Origin: Lachnospiraceae bacterium
GTDB taxonomy: Bacteria; Bacillota; Clostridia; Lachnospirales; Lachnospiraceae
Direction: 5' to 3'
Length of the DNA: 32,681 nt
Assembly (NCBI GenBank): GCA_024403435.1
Contig: JAKSRV010000014.1
Coordinates: forward strand, 1 to 32,681
In this document: in pieces, positions 7,058 to 15,231 of the stretch
Numbering within the stretch: position 1 is the first letter of the stretch
Layout: each line of letters begins with the position of its first letter
Notes under the pieces: model-generated
Seen by the model: the letters and a program-made list of their open reading frames with translations, nothing else
Databases searched by the model: none
What the model was told of the DNA's origin: nothing
Made by a program: the position numbers and the translations under genes

Positions 7058-8691
7058 GAATTAATCAGATAAAATTGAATGCGGATACGCCTCAGCAAAA
7101 TTATGAAGAGAAGCTTAGAGATGCTATAGCCAAGGCGTTGCGAGTAGGAAAAGAAGAGATCTCGGATATTCAAATAATTCGACGCAGTCTTGATGCCAGA
7201 AAGAAACCGGAACTATTCTACAGCTTTCTTGTTGATTTTAATGTGAAAAATGAATCTACGGTTATGAAGAAGGCAAAAGGAAATAAAGTGCTTTCAAATA
7301 ATTTGAAGATTTCTGATGGTGTTGAATACAAATTCCCTTATACAGGTGATTCCGATGAAAAGATTGTAATTATCGGTAGTGGACCGGCCGGTTTGTTTTG
7401 TGGATTATATTTGGCACGAGCAGGTTTTAAGCCAATTATTCTTGAACGCGGAGAAGACGTAGATAAGCGAACCGAAACAGTATCCGAATTTTGGAAGACG
7501 GGAAAGCTTAATACGGCTTCCAATGTACAGTTTGGTGAAGGCGGTGCCGGTACATTTTCTGATGGAAAACTAAATACTCTGATAAAAGATACGTACGGCT
7601 TAAACCGTGTTGTCATGAGTACGTTTACAGAGTTTGGTGCGGATTCGAGCATTTTGTACGATGCTAAGCCGCATATAGGAACCGATGTCCTTAAAAACGT
7701 AGTTAAGAATATCAGAGAAGAAATCATTGCTTTGGGCGGTAAGGTTATATTTAATACCTGTGTGGATGATTTTGTTATTAATGATAACAAAATTACTTCA
7801 GTTAAATGTTCTGACGGTAATGAGTATGAATGTACTGCTCTTGTACTTGCGATAGGACACTCGGCAAGAGATACCTTTAAGGTATTGTATGATAAAAGCT
7901 TTTCTATGGAACAAAAGCCCTTTGCAGTCGGACTTCGTGTTCAGCATAAGCAGAGCATGATAAATAAGTCGCAATACGGAAGAACTGAGGCAGGTGACCT
8001 TGGCACTGCTGCCTATAAAGTAACGGCAAGGAGTGAATCGGGAAGAGGAGTATTTTCTTTCTGTATGTGTCCCGGCGGATATGTTGTCAATGCTTCGTCT
8101 GAGGATGGAATGACTGCTGTAAACGGCATGAGTTATAACGGCAGAGCAGGTGAAAATGCCAACAGTGCGATTATTATTTCTGTAAATCCTTCTGATTTTG
8201 AATCCGATCATCCTCTTGCGGGAATAGAGTTTCAAAGGAAGATGGAAAGAAAAGCTTTTGAGATTGCAGACGGATGTGTTCCCGTACAAAGATACGGAGC
8301 ATTCAAATCTTCTGTTATAGACGATGTACAGACAGACAATGAAATATATTGCAGTGAGTCGGAGCTTAAGCCTGAGATTAAGGGATTATATAAATGGTGC
8401 GAACTTTCGAAAGTAATGCCTCAAGAATTTAATCATGCATTCGTGGAAGGCATGGAGAGCTTTGACAGGTCTATACATGGTTTTGCAAATGATGATGTTA
8501 TATTAGCCGGTATTGAAAGCAGAACATCTTCACCTGTTCGTATTGTCAGGGATGAGAGATATATCAGTAATATTGAAGGTGTATTTCCGTGCGGAGAAGG
8601 TGCCGGATATGCCGGAGGTATTACTTCTGCAGCAATCGACGGAATCAAGGTTGCTGAGGCTGTAGCCGCATTTGTTAATCAGTTAAATTAA
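7051..8691 (+). CDS. FAD-dependent dehydrogenase-like protein (COG2509 type)
   Basis: A 546-residue flavoprotein with an N-terminal extension of about 100 residues and then a dinucleotide-binding motif VIIGSGPAGLFCGLYLARAG (about 107-126). The block SNVQFGEGGAGTFSDGKLNT and the C-terminal GVFPCGEGAGYAGGITSAAIDG are typical of this large uncharacterised family. The start is ATG 7051: MLRINQIKL matches the family beginning, and GGGGGAGG lies at 7033-7040. The in-frame sequence from 7006 is inside the previous gene. The 7-base overlap with the upstream flavoprotein implies coupling. The reaction is unknown. It is the last gene before a promoter-bearing gap. Confidence 0.85.
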   Translation: MLRINQIKLNADTPQQNYEEKLRDAIAKALRVGKEEISDIQIIRRSLDARKKPELFYSFLVDFNVKNESTVMKKAKGNKVLSNNLKISDGVEYKFPYTGDSDEKIVIIGSGPAGLFCGLYLARAGFKPIILERGEDVDKRTETVSEFWKTGKLNTASNVQFGEGGAGTFSDGKLNTLIKDTYGLNRVVMSTFTEFGADSSILYDAKPHIGTDVLKNVVKNIREEIIALGGKVIFNTCVDDFVINDNKITSVKCSDGNEYECTALVLAIGHSARDTFKVLYDKSFSMEQKPFAVGLRVQHKQSMINKSQYGRTEAGDLGTAAYKVTARSESGRGVFSFCMCPGGYVVNASSEDGMTAVNGMSYNGRAGENANSAIIISVNPSDFESDHPLAGIEFQRKMERKAFEIADGCVPVQRYGAFKSSVIDDVQTDNEIYCSESELKPEIKGLYKWCELSKVMPQEFNHAFVEGMESFDRSIHGFANDDVILAGIESRTSSPVRIVRDERYISNIEGVFPCGEGAGYAGGITSAAIDGIKVAEAVAAFVNQLN

Positions 8692-8723
8692 TTATAAATT
8701 CGTGAATTCTAAGTTTTACTTAT

Positions 8724-8753
8724 TTGACATAATATAAGTACTGAATTTATAAT
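8724..8753 (+). promoter_or_regulatory. Near-consensus sigma-A promoter for the proB operon
   Basis: TTGACA (8724-8729), an 18-bp spacer and TATAAT (8748-8753): both hexamers are perfect. The predicted transcription start is near 8760, giving a leader of about 16 or 37 bases depending on the proB start. This is the best promoter match in the window. Confidence 0.85.
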
Positions 8754-8796
8754 AAAATTTGGCTTTTTTGAAAAAATGATTAAGGACTATGAAGAA

Positions 8797-9669
8797 ATGA
8801 CTGAAGAATTAAGAAATGCTATTAGAGACAAGCAGAGAATAGTAATTAAGATTGGATCGTCTTCATTGCAGCATTCTCAGACCGGAGATATGGATTATAT
8901 TCGTATTGAAAAGCTTGTAAGAGAACTTTGTGATATCAGAAACCAGGGTAAAGATGTAATTCTTGTTACCAGTGGTGCTATTGCTGCAGGTAAAAAAGCG
9001 GTTCATATCAGTGAGATTAAGGGATCTAAGGTTCCGCTTACTACCGCTGAAAAGCAGGCATGCTCAGCTATAGGACAGGCCAGACTGATGATGACTTATC
9101 AGAAACTTTTTGGTGAGTATAATCAGGTTGCTGCTCAGATTCTGATGACCAAGAATACAATTGTAGACAATCTTAACAGATATAATGCGACAAATACCTT
9201 TTCTGAACTTCTCAAGATGGGTGTTATTCCTGTCGTTAATGAAAATGATACCGTAGCTACATACGAAATTGAAATCGGAGACAACGACACACTTTCAGCT
9301 ATTGTTGCGGCCATGGTAAATGCTGATTTACTTATTCTTTTGTCTGATATAGACGGACTTTATACAGATGATCCGAGAACAAATCCCAATGCTGAATTTA
9401 TAGAAGTTGTTGATGAACTTAACGATACTTACATGAATATGGGCAAGGGATCAACCGGAAGCAGTGTAGGTACAGGCGGAATGAATACCAAGCTTATTGC
9501 TGCTACTATATCTACGAAGGCCGGAGCGGATATGATTATCTGCAACAGTAAGGATATAGAGATACTTCACAGAATTATGGACGGTTCTAATGAAGGCACA
9601 CTTTTCGTAGCTCACAAGGATGAGAATTTTGATCTGCCTGAATTTGTAAGTAACCTTCATAAGAATTAA
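8797..9669 (+). CDS. proB: Glutamate 5-kinase
   Basis: First step of proline synthesis: ATP-dependent phosphorylation of glutamate to glutamyl-5-phosphate. The amino-acid kinase fold is clear: VIKIGSSSL at the N-terminus, VTSGAIAAGKK, PVVNENDTVA, the ATP-site LLILLSDIDGLYTDDPR and GTGGMNTKLIAA. It ends at the kinase domain and lacks the C-terminal PUA domain of longer ProB proteins; this short form occurs in some Firmicutes. I prefer ATG 8797 because AAGGA (8782-8786) lies 10 bases upstream and the N-terminus then has normal length. ATG 8776 (297 aa) is in frame but has no ribosome site. It is followed by a folate enzyme gene and then proA. Confidence 0.92.
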   Translation: MTEELRNAIRDKQRIVIKIGSSSLQHSQTGDMDYIRIEKLVRELCDIRNQGKDVILVTSGAIAAGKKAVHISEIKGSKVPLTTAEKQACSAIGQARLMMTYQKLFGEYNQVAAQILMTKNTIVDNLNRYNATNTFSELLKMGVIPVVNENDTVATYEIEIGDNDTLSAIVAAMVNADLLILLSDIDGLYTDDPRTNPNAEFIEVVDELNDTYMNMGKGSTGSSVGTGGMNTKLIAATISTKAGADMIICNSKDIEILHRIMDGSNEGTLFVAHKDENFDLPEFVSNLHKN

Positions 9670-9682
9670 TATTTGCAATTAT

Positions 9683-10255
9683 ATGTATGATTATAAAAGC
9701 ATAAAACAAGGTATTAGAAAAGAAATCCTGGCAAAACGTAACTCATTGGATGAGAATACACTTATTGATGCGGGAAGTAGGTTAAGTAAAATATTATCTT
9801 CTGAAGATATATATCTTCAGTCGGATATAGTTCTTGCTTATGCCTCCTATGGTTCTGAGATTTCTACTTATAAATTTATAAATAAAGCTTTGGATGATAA
9901 AAAATCTGTTTTTTTGCCTAAGGTTGTAGGAAAAGACATGATTTTTTACAGAATCAGCTCTACAGAAGAATTGGTTTTGGGTTATAAAAATATACCGGAA
10001 CCTACCGGCGATTCCGAGGCATATAAATATGATGAGGATAAAGTAATCAGGGCAATGATATTGATGCCCGGAGTAGCTTTCGATCGATGCGGCAACAGAA
10101 TGGGTTACGGCGGTGGATTTTATGACAGATTCCTTGAGGATAAACCCGAACTACAAAAAAGAAGTATTGCTTTTGGTTTTGGATTTCAAATGATTGATAC
10201 ACTTCCTTGTGAAGTGTTTGATATTAAACCTGCAAAGATTGTTTGCGTGGATTAA
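9683..10255 (+). CDS. fau: 5-formyltetrahydrofolate cyclo-ligase
   Basis: Converts 5-formyl-THF plus ATP to 5,10-methenyl-THF, returning a storage or inhibitory folate to the one-carbon pool. The 190-residue length is typical. Visible family blocks are IRKEILAKRNSL at the N-terminus, FLPKVVGKDMIFYRI in the middle and the ATP/Mg site MPGVAFDRCGNRMGYGGGFYDRFL near 130-153. The start at 9683 has no clear Shine-Dalgarno and lies 13 bases after proB, so it may depend on coupling. It separates proB from proA, which are usually adjacent. Confidence 0.9.
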   Translation: MYDYKSIKQGIRKEILAKRNSLDENTLIDAGSRLSKILSSEDIYLQSDIVLAYASYGSEISTYKFINKALDDKKSVFLPKVVGKDMIFYRISSTEELVLGYKNIPEPTGDSEAYKYDEDKVIRAMILMPGVAFDRCGNRMGYGGGFYDRFLEDKPELQKRSIAFGFGFQMIDTLPCEVFDIKPAKIVCVD

Positions 10256-10321
10256 TATTTTTCAAACGGTATTGATGTTTTCATTTCGGCAAGCTGATTT
10301 GAATACATTTGGAGGCATATT

Positions 10322-11569
10322 ATGGAATTGAATGAGATGGGAATGCGCGCATGCGAAGCAAAGTATGAAGCAGCGGCATTGAGTGAAGAAAAAAAGAACA
10401 GTGTACTTCGTTTGTGTGCAAAAGCACTGGTTGATTGCAGTGCTGAAATTATAGCAGCCAATGATATCGATCTTCAGTCTGCATCTGATAACGGTATCAG
10501 CGAAGGTATGCAGGACAGACTCAGACTGAATGAGAAAAGAATTGCCGCTATGGCTGAAGGACTTGAACAGATTGCAGAGCTTCCGGATCCTATCGGAGAG
10601 TCTATAGAAGAATTTGACAGACCTAACGGTCTTCATCTTAAAAAGGTTCGTGTTCCTCTCGGTGTAATAGGCATAATATTTGAATCAAGACCCAATGTAA
10701 CAGCAGATGCTTTCGGACTTACCTTTAAGACCGGTAATGCGGTTATATTAAAGGGCGGCAAGGAAGCAATCAATTCCAATAAAGCAATTGTTGACGTCCT
10801 CAGAAGAGTGCTTTCGGCTGAAGGACTTAATCCCGATATTTTACAGCTTATTGAGGCAACTGACAGAGAGACTACTGTTAGCTTCATGAAGCTCAAGAAG
10901 TATGTTGATGTACTGATTCCAAGAGGCGGTGCCGGACTAATCAGAGCGGTTGTTGAGAATTCCAATATTCCGGTTATCGAAACAGGCACAGGTAATTGCC
11001 ATGTATATATCGATAAGGATGCAGACATCGAGAAGGCTGTTCCAATTTTGATTAATGCCAAGACTCAGCGTATCAGTGTATGTAATGCTGCTGAATCATT
11101 GGTTATCCATGAGGCTGTAGCTGAAAAGTTCCTTCCTGTGCTCAAAAAGGCATTGGATGAGAAAAATGTCGAGCTTCGCGGTGATGAAAACGTTGTAAGA
11201 ATTCTCGGAGACAGTGTAATTCCTGCTACTGAGGAGGATTATGGTACAGAGTATCTTGATTATATCCTTTCAATGAAAACAGTTGCATCTGTTGAGGAAG
11301 CCGTAGCACATATCAACAAGTACAATACACATCATTCAGAGTGTATTGTTACCGAGAATATGGATACTGCAGAGATTTTCCTCAATGGTGTGGATGCAGC
11401 TTGTGTTTATGTGAATGCTTCAACCAGATTTACCGATGGCTTTGAGTTCGGATTCGGTGCTGAAATCGGTATCAGTACTCAGAAGCTTCATGCAAGAGGA
11501 CCTATGGGTCTTAAGGAACTTACTTCATACAAATATAAGATTTATGGCAACGGACAGGTTAGAGGTTAA
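10322..11569 (+). CDS. proA: Glutamate-5-semialdehyde dehydrogenase (gamma-glutamyl phosphate reductase)
   Basis: Second step of proline synthesis: NADPH-dependent reduction of glutamyl-5-phosphate to glutamate-5-semialdehyde. It has 415 residues, the normal length. The aldehyde-dehydrogenase-like fold shows LGVIGIIFESRPNVTADAFGL, ETGTGNCHVYID and the catalytic-cysteine region SVCNAAESLVIH, with C-terminal GFGAEIGISTQKLHARGPMGL. GGAGG (10310-10314) sits before the ATG. The stop at 11567-11569 is separated by one base from the pyrophosphatase start. Confidence 0.96.
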   Translation: MELNEMGMRACEAKYEAAALSEEKKNSVLRLCAKALVDCSAEIIAANDIDLQSASDNGISEGMQDRLRLNEKRIAAMAEGLEQIAELPDPIGESIEEFDRPNGLHLKKVRVPLGVIGIIFESRPNVTADAFGLTFKTGNAVILKGGKEAINSNKAIVDVLRRVLSAEGLNPDILQLIEATDRETTVSFMKLKKYVDVLIPRGGAGLIRAVVENSNIPVIETGTGNCHVYIDKDADIEKAVPILINAKTQRISVCNAAESLVIHEAVAEKFLPVLKKALDEKNVELRGDENVVRILGDSVIPATEEDYGTEYLDYILSMKTVASVEEAVAHINKYNTHHSECIVTENMDTAEIFLNGVDAACVYVNASTRFTDGFEFGFGAEIGISTQKLHARGPMGLKELTSYKYKIYGNGQVRG

Positions 11570-11570
11570 T

Positions 11571-12125
11571 ATGAAAGAAATAAACGGAAGTATTTGGCAT
11601 TCAATCAGTTCATCTCGTGTAACACCGACTGATTTTATGTGTGTAATTGAGATTTCAAAAGGAAGTAAAAATAAGTATGAATTGGATAAAGAGACGGGTT
11701 TTCTGGTATTAGACAGAATACTGCATACATCGACTCATTATCCTGCTAACTATGGATTCATCCCAAGAACTTACGGTGATGACGGCGACCCTTTGGATGT
11801 TCTTCTTTTGTGTTCCGAACCTGTTCAGCCGCTTACACTTGTAAGGGCATATCCTATCGGAGTTATGCGCATGCTTGATAACGGCAAGGGCGATGAGAAG
11901 ATAATTGCTGTACCTTTTAACGATCCTTACTACAATTGTTATCATGATATTAATGATCTTCCAAAACATGTGATGGATGAGATGGAGCATTTCTTCAGCG
12001 TATACAAAGCTTTGGAAAACAAGACTACTGTAGTAGAGAAGGAAGTGGGCGACAGAGCTGCTGCGATAGAAGTTATTAAGCATTGCTTAAATCAGTATAT
12101 TGATACATTTGTTAAGAGCTGGTAA
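11571..12125 (+). CDS. ppa: Inorganic pyrophosphatase, family I
   Basis: Cytoplasmic Mg-dependent hydrolysis of pyrophosphate, which pulls biosynthetic reactions forward. The signature DGDPLDVLLL carries the metal-binding aspartates; YELDKETG, HYPANYGFIP and VAVPFNDP match the family active-site blocks. 184 residues is normal. I start at ATG 11571, one base past the proA stop, with AGAGG (11561-11565) as ribosome site; the open frame extending back to 11415 is only shadow inside proA. Placement at the end of the proline operon may simply be co-transcription. Confidence 0.9.
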   Translation: MKEINGSIWHSISSSRVTPTDFMCVIEISKGSKNKYELDKETGFLVLDRILHTSTHYPANYGFIPRTYGDDGDPLDVLLLCSEPVQPLTLVRAYPIGVMRMLDNGKGDEKIIAVPFNDPYYNCYHDINDLPKHVMDEMEHFFSVYKALENKTTVVEKEVGDRAAAIEVIKHCLNQYIDTFVKSW

Positions 12126-12171
12126 ATAGACGATGTGATTGTTGTTTGTTTTAGAGTGAGAGGTATACTTT

Positions 12172-13665
12172 ATGAGTGATATGCGTGGAATTGACACCCC
12201 GGTTAGACAGAGCAGACGCAGAGTATTCAAAGAAGTTGCAAATTTGGCATTTAACTCAACTAATCTTAAAGATGATTGTGAAGCATTGCCTTATAAGATT
12301 GTTGATTATGAAGTTTCTGATTATTGGGAAAATGTATACAGAGACAGAGCGATTATCCGAGAACGTATTCGTCTTGCTATGGGTATGAGTCTCAGACCTG
12401 AAAATCGTGAACATCCAGGACATTTGACTGAAGGAATTGAGGAAAGTGATATTGCAGAAAAATATTATGAGCCTCCGCTTATGCAGGTAATTCCTTCTGC
12501 TTGTAATGCGTGTCCTGAGAATAAGTACATTGTTACAAATGAGTGTATGGGCTGTGTGGCACATCCTTGTCAGGAGGTATGTCCTAAGGGAGCTATCTCT
12601 TTTGTAAACGGTAAATCTGTAATTGATCAGGAAAAGTGTATTAAATGCGGTAAATGTTATCAGATTTGTCCTTATGATGCTATATGCCACAAGGAAAGAC
12701 CATGTAAGGCTGCTTGCGGTATTCAGGCTATTGAATCGGACAAACATGGTCGTGCCAAGATTAATAATGATAAATGTGTATCATGCGGTATGTGCATGGT
12801 AAGCTGTCCTTTCGGTGCAATTGCCGATAAATCACAGATTTTCCAGCTTATCAGAGCTATGCAGTCCGGTAAAACGATTATTGCTCAGGTTGCGCCCGCT
12901 TTTGTTGGTCAGTTTGGTTCAAAGGTAACTCCCGAGATGTTTAAGACAGCATTGAAGGATTTGGGATTTGCAGACGTATACGAGACTGCAATAGGAGCCG
13001 ATCTTGGATGTATTGCCGAGGCAGAGCATTATGTAAGAGAAGTTGCTACGGGAAAACAGTCATTTGCTCTGACATCATGCTGCCCGTCATGGTCTGTAAT
13101 GGCGAAGAATCTTTTCCCGGAGACTATTGATAAGATAAGCAATGAGCTGACTCCTATGGTGGCTACAGCAAGAATTATTAAGCAGGAGCATCCTGATGCA
13201 AAGGTGGTGTTTATCGGACCTTGTGCTTCCAAAAAGCTTGAGGCGAGCAGAAGAACGGTTCGTTCGGATGTGGATTTTGTAATCACCTTCGAGGAATTGG
13301 TCGGCATGTTTGAGGCCAAGGGACTGCTGCTTGAAGAGATTAAGGCAATGGATGAGATGGTCGGAGCTACATCTGCGGGTAGAGGATACGGTGTTGCAGG
13401 TGGTGTTGCGAGTGCAATTGCCGATTGTATAGATGCATATTATCCCGGCACCCCCATTCATATTGAACATGCGGAAGGTCTTGCTGAATGTAAGAAGGTA
13501 TTGATGCTTGCAAAAGCCGGTAAGATGAACGGATGTCTGATTGAAGGAATGGCTTGTCCCGGAGGATGTGTTGCCGGTGCGGGTACCAACCTGCCAATAC
13601 TTACAGCGCAGCGTGAGGTAGCTAAGTTTAAGGCTACTTCTGTTAAGAAAGTACCTGAGAATTGA
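12172..13665 (+). CDS. [FeFe] hydrogenase, monomeric, group B-like
   Basis: Iron-only hydrogenase predicted to couple ferredoxin-type electrons to H2. The H-cluster motifs are L1 TSCCPSW (301-307), L2 GPCASKKLE (349-357) and L3 EGMACPGGC (458-466), giving the four cluster cysteines C303, C351, C462, C466 plus the proton-relay cysteine C304. L2 has Gly where the well-studied group A enzymes have Met, which with TSCCPSW points to group B. An N-terminal electron-relay region holds many cysteines (111-137, 156-182, 202-212), including CIKCGKC and CVSCGMC ferredoxin motifs. 497 residues. A GAGAGG-like ribosome site precedes ATG 12172. The maturases HydE, HydF and HydG are not in this window. Catalytic H2 production is inferred from motifs. 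Confidence 0.9.
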   Translation: MSDMRGIDTPVRQSRRRVFKEVANLAFNSTNLKDDCEALPYKIVDYEVSDYWENVYRDRAIIRERIRLAMGMSLRPENREHPGHLTEGIEESDIAEKYYEPPLMQVIPSACNACPENKYIVTNECMGCVAHPCQEVCPKGAISFVNGKSVIDQEKCIKCGKCYQICPYDAICHKERPCKAACGIQAIESDKHGRAKINNDKCVSCGMCMVSCPFGAIADKSQIFQLIRAMQSGKTIIAQVAPAFVGQFGSKVTPEMFKTALKDLGFADVYETAIGADLGCIAEAEHYVREVATGKQSFALTSCCPSWSVMAKNLFPETIDKISNELTPMVATARIIKQEHPDAKVVFIGPCASKKLEASRRTVRSDVDFVITFEELVGMFEAKGLLLEEIKAMDEMVGATSAGRGYGVAGGVASAIADCIDAYYPGTPIHIEHAEGLAECKKVLMLAKAGKMNGCLIEGMACPGGCVAGAGTNLPILTAQREVAKFKATSVKKVPEN

Positions 13666-13667
13666 TA

Positions 13668-13691
13668 TCAATTATACTTTTAGTATATTGA
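13668..13691 (+). terminator. Weak AT-rich hairpin after the hydrogenase gene
   Basis: TCAATTATACT (13668-13678) pairs with AGTATATTGA (13682-13691) with one bulged base and a TTT loop. There is no GC-rich stem and no clear U-tract, so this is only a possible terminator or processing hairpin. Confidence 0.25.
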
Positions 13692-13715
13692 ATATAAATT
13701 TACGTGATTTAGAAT
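13688..13715 (+). promoter_or_regulatory. Putative promoter for gltX
   Basis: TTGAAT (13688-13693), 16-bp spacer, TAGAAT (13710-13715), about 55 bases before the gltX start. The region is very AT-rich and contains other weak matches, so the exact hexamers are uncertain. Confidence 0.35.
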
Positions 13716-13770
13716 ATTAATAATATTTGAATCACAAATAAACAAAATATTTAATTTGGAGACAGAAAAA

Positions 13771-15231
13771 ATGGAGAAAATTCGTACAAGATACGCACCA
13801 AGCCCTACAGGAAGAATGCATGTTGGAAACCTTCGTTCGGCATTGTATGAGTTCCTTGTTGCCAAGCATGACAACGGAACCTTTATGCTGAGAATAGAGG
13901 ATACCGATCAGGAGCGTTATGTAGAAGGTGCTGTTGATATTATTTACCGTACCATGGAGGCTACCGGACTTGTTCATGATGAAGGACCCGATAAAGACGG
14001 CGGATTCGGACCGTATGTTCAGAGCGAGAGAATGAAGACCGGCATTTATATGGATTATGCCAAGAAGCTTATTGATAAGGGTGAGGCATATTATTGCTTC
14101 TGTGATAAGGAGAGACTTGCTTCTCTTAAGACCGAGGTTGATGACGAAGGAAAGTCTATTACAATCTATGATAAGCATTGCCTTGGATTGTCAAAAGAAG
14201 AGATTGATGCAAATCTTGCTGCTGGCAAGCCTTTTGTAATCAGACAGAATATTCCCAATGAAGGTACCACTACATTCCATGATGAGCTTTACGGAGATAT
14301 TACTGTTGATAATGCAGAGCTTGATGATATGATTTTGATCAAGTCAGACGGATATCCTACATACAATTTTGCTAACGTTGTAGACGATCATACAATGAAT
14401 ATTACTCACGTAGTAAGAGGTAATGAGTATCTTTCTTCATCACCCAAATACGTAAGACTTTATGAGGCATTTGGATGGCAGGTTCCCGTATATATTCACC
14501 TTCCTCTAATTACCGATGAGAATCACAAGAAGCTTTCAAAGAGAAGCGGACATGCTTCATTTGAGGATCTTATTGAGCAGGGCTTTCTTACAGAGGCTGT
14601 TATCAATTATGTAGCACTTCTTGGTTGGTCACCTGAGGATAATCAAGAGATTTTCTCACTTCCCGAGTTGATTGAGAAGTTTGATTATCACAGAATCAGC
14701 AAGTCGCCTGCAGTATTTGATATTGTAAAACTTCGTTGGATGAACGGTGAGTACTTCAAGGCTATGGATGATGACAAGTTCTATGAGCTTGCAAAGCCTT
14801 ATCTTGAGAAGTCGCTTCCCGGAGATTTTGACTTGAAGAAGATTGCCAAGATGGTAAAGACTCGTATAGAGGTATTCCCTGATATTGAGGGACAGGTTGA
14901 TTTCTTCCGTGAGCTTCCCGAGTATGATATCGAAATGTATACTCACAAGAAGATGAAGACCAACAGTGAGACTTCACTTGAGGTTCTTAAGGACGTACTT
15001 CCTATTCTTGAGGCTCAGGATGAGTATACAAATGATGCTCTTTATCAGACTCTTCTTAAGTATGTAGAAGAGAAAGGCTATAAGAACGGCTATGTAATGT
15101 GGCCTATCAGAACTGCAGTATCAGGCAAGCAGATGACCCCTGCCGGAGCTACTGAGATTCTTGAGATTCTTGGAAAAGAGGAGTCCCTTAAGCGTATTCG
15201 CAAGGGTATTGAGCTTCTTTCACTTGCTTAA
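13771..15231 (+). CDS. gltX: Glutamyl-tRNA synthetase
   Basis: Class I aminoacyl-tRNA synthetase that charges tRNA-Glu. The HIGH-type motif is in [20 protein letters not shown] near the N-terminus and the KMSKS-type motif is [10 protein letters not shown]. 486 residues is normal. The start is ATG 13771, giving [14 protein letters not shown], with TTGGAG (13756-13761) as ribosome site; a TTG 15 bases upstream is part of that site, not the start. The stop overlaps the start region of the downstream helicase gene. Confidence 0.96.
   Translation: MEKIRTRYAPSPTGRMHVGNLRSALYEFLVAKHDNGTFMLRIEDTDQERYVEGAVDIIYRTMEATGLVHDEGPDKDGGFGPYVQSERMKTGIYMDYAKKLIDKGEAYYCFCDKERLASLKTEVDDEGKSITIYDKHCLGLSKEEIDANLAAGKPFVIRQNIPNEGTTTFHDELYGDITVDNAELDDMILIKSDGYPTYNFANVVDDHTMNITHVVRGNEYLSSSPKYVRLYEAFGWQVPVYIHLPLITDENHKKLSKRSGHASFEDLIEQGFLTEAVINYVALLGWSPEDNQEIFSLPELIEKFDYHRISKSPAVFDIVKLRWMNGEYFKAMDDDKFYELAKPYLEKSLPGDFDLKKIAKMVKTRIEVFPDIEGQVDFFRELPEYDIEMYTHKKMKTNSETSLEVLKDVLPILEAQDEYTNDALYQTLLKYVEEKGYKNGYVMWPIRTAVSGKQMTPAGATEILEILGKEESLKRIRKGIELLSLA

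Noticed and set aside
7338-7790. 150-codon - strand frame inside the COG2509-type gene
   Set aside because: Shadow frame; the + strand frame has the FAD motifs and coupling to neighbours.
8692-8723. AATTC/GAATT mini-palindrome as terminator after the second flavoprotein gene
   Set aside because: 5-bp AT-rich stem without a U-tract; not a convincing terminator.
12141-12169. TTGTTT / TATACT pair before the hydrogenase gene
   Set aside because: 16-bp spacing is acceptable, but the predicted start would lie past the ATG at 12172, so it cannot serve that start; the TATACT probably just flanks the ribosome site.
12256-12747. Long - strand open frame (163 codons) opposite the hydrogenase N-terminus
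   Set aside because: Same reason: the + strand carries the conserved cysteine motifs.
13087-13671. Long - strand open frame (194 codons) opposite the hydrogenase gene
   Set aside because: Antisense shadow of a well-conserved gene; no ribosome site, no recognisable protein.
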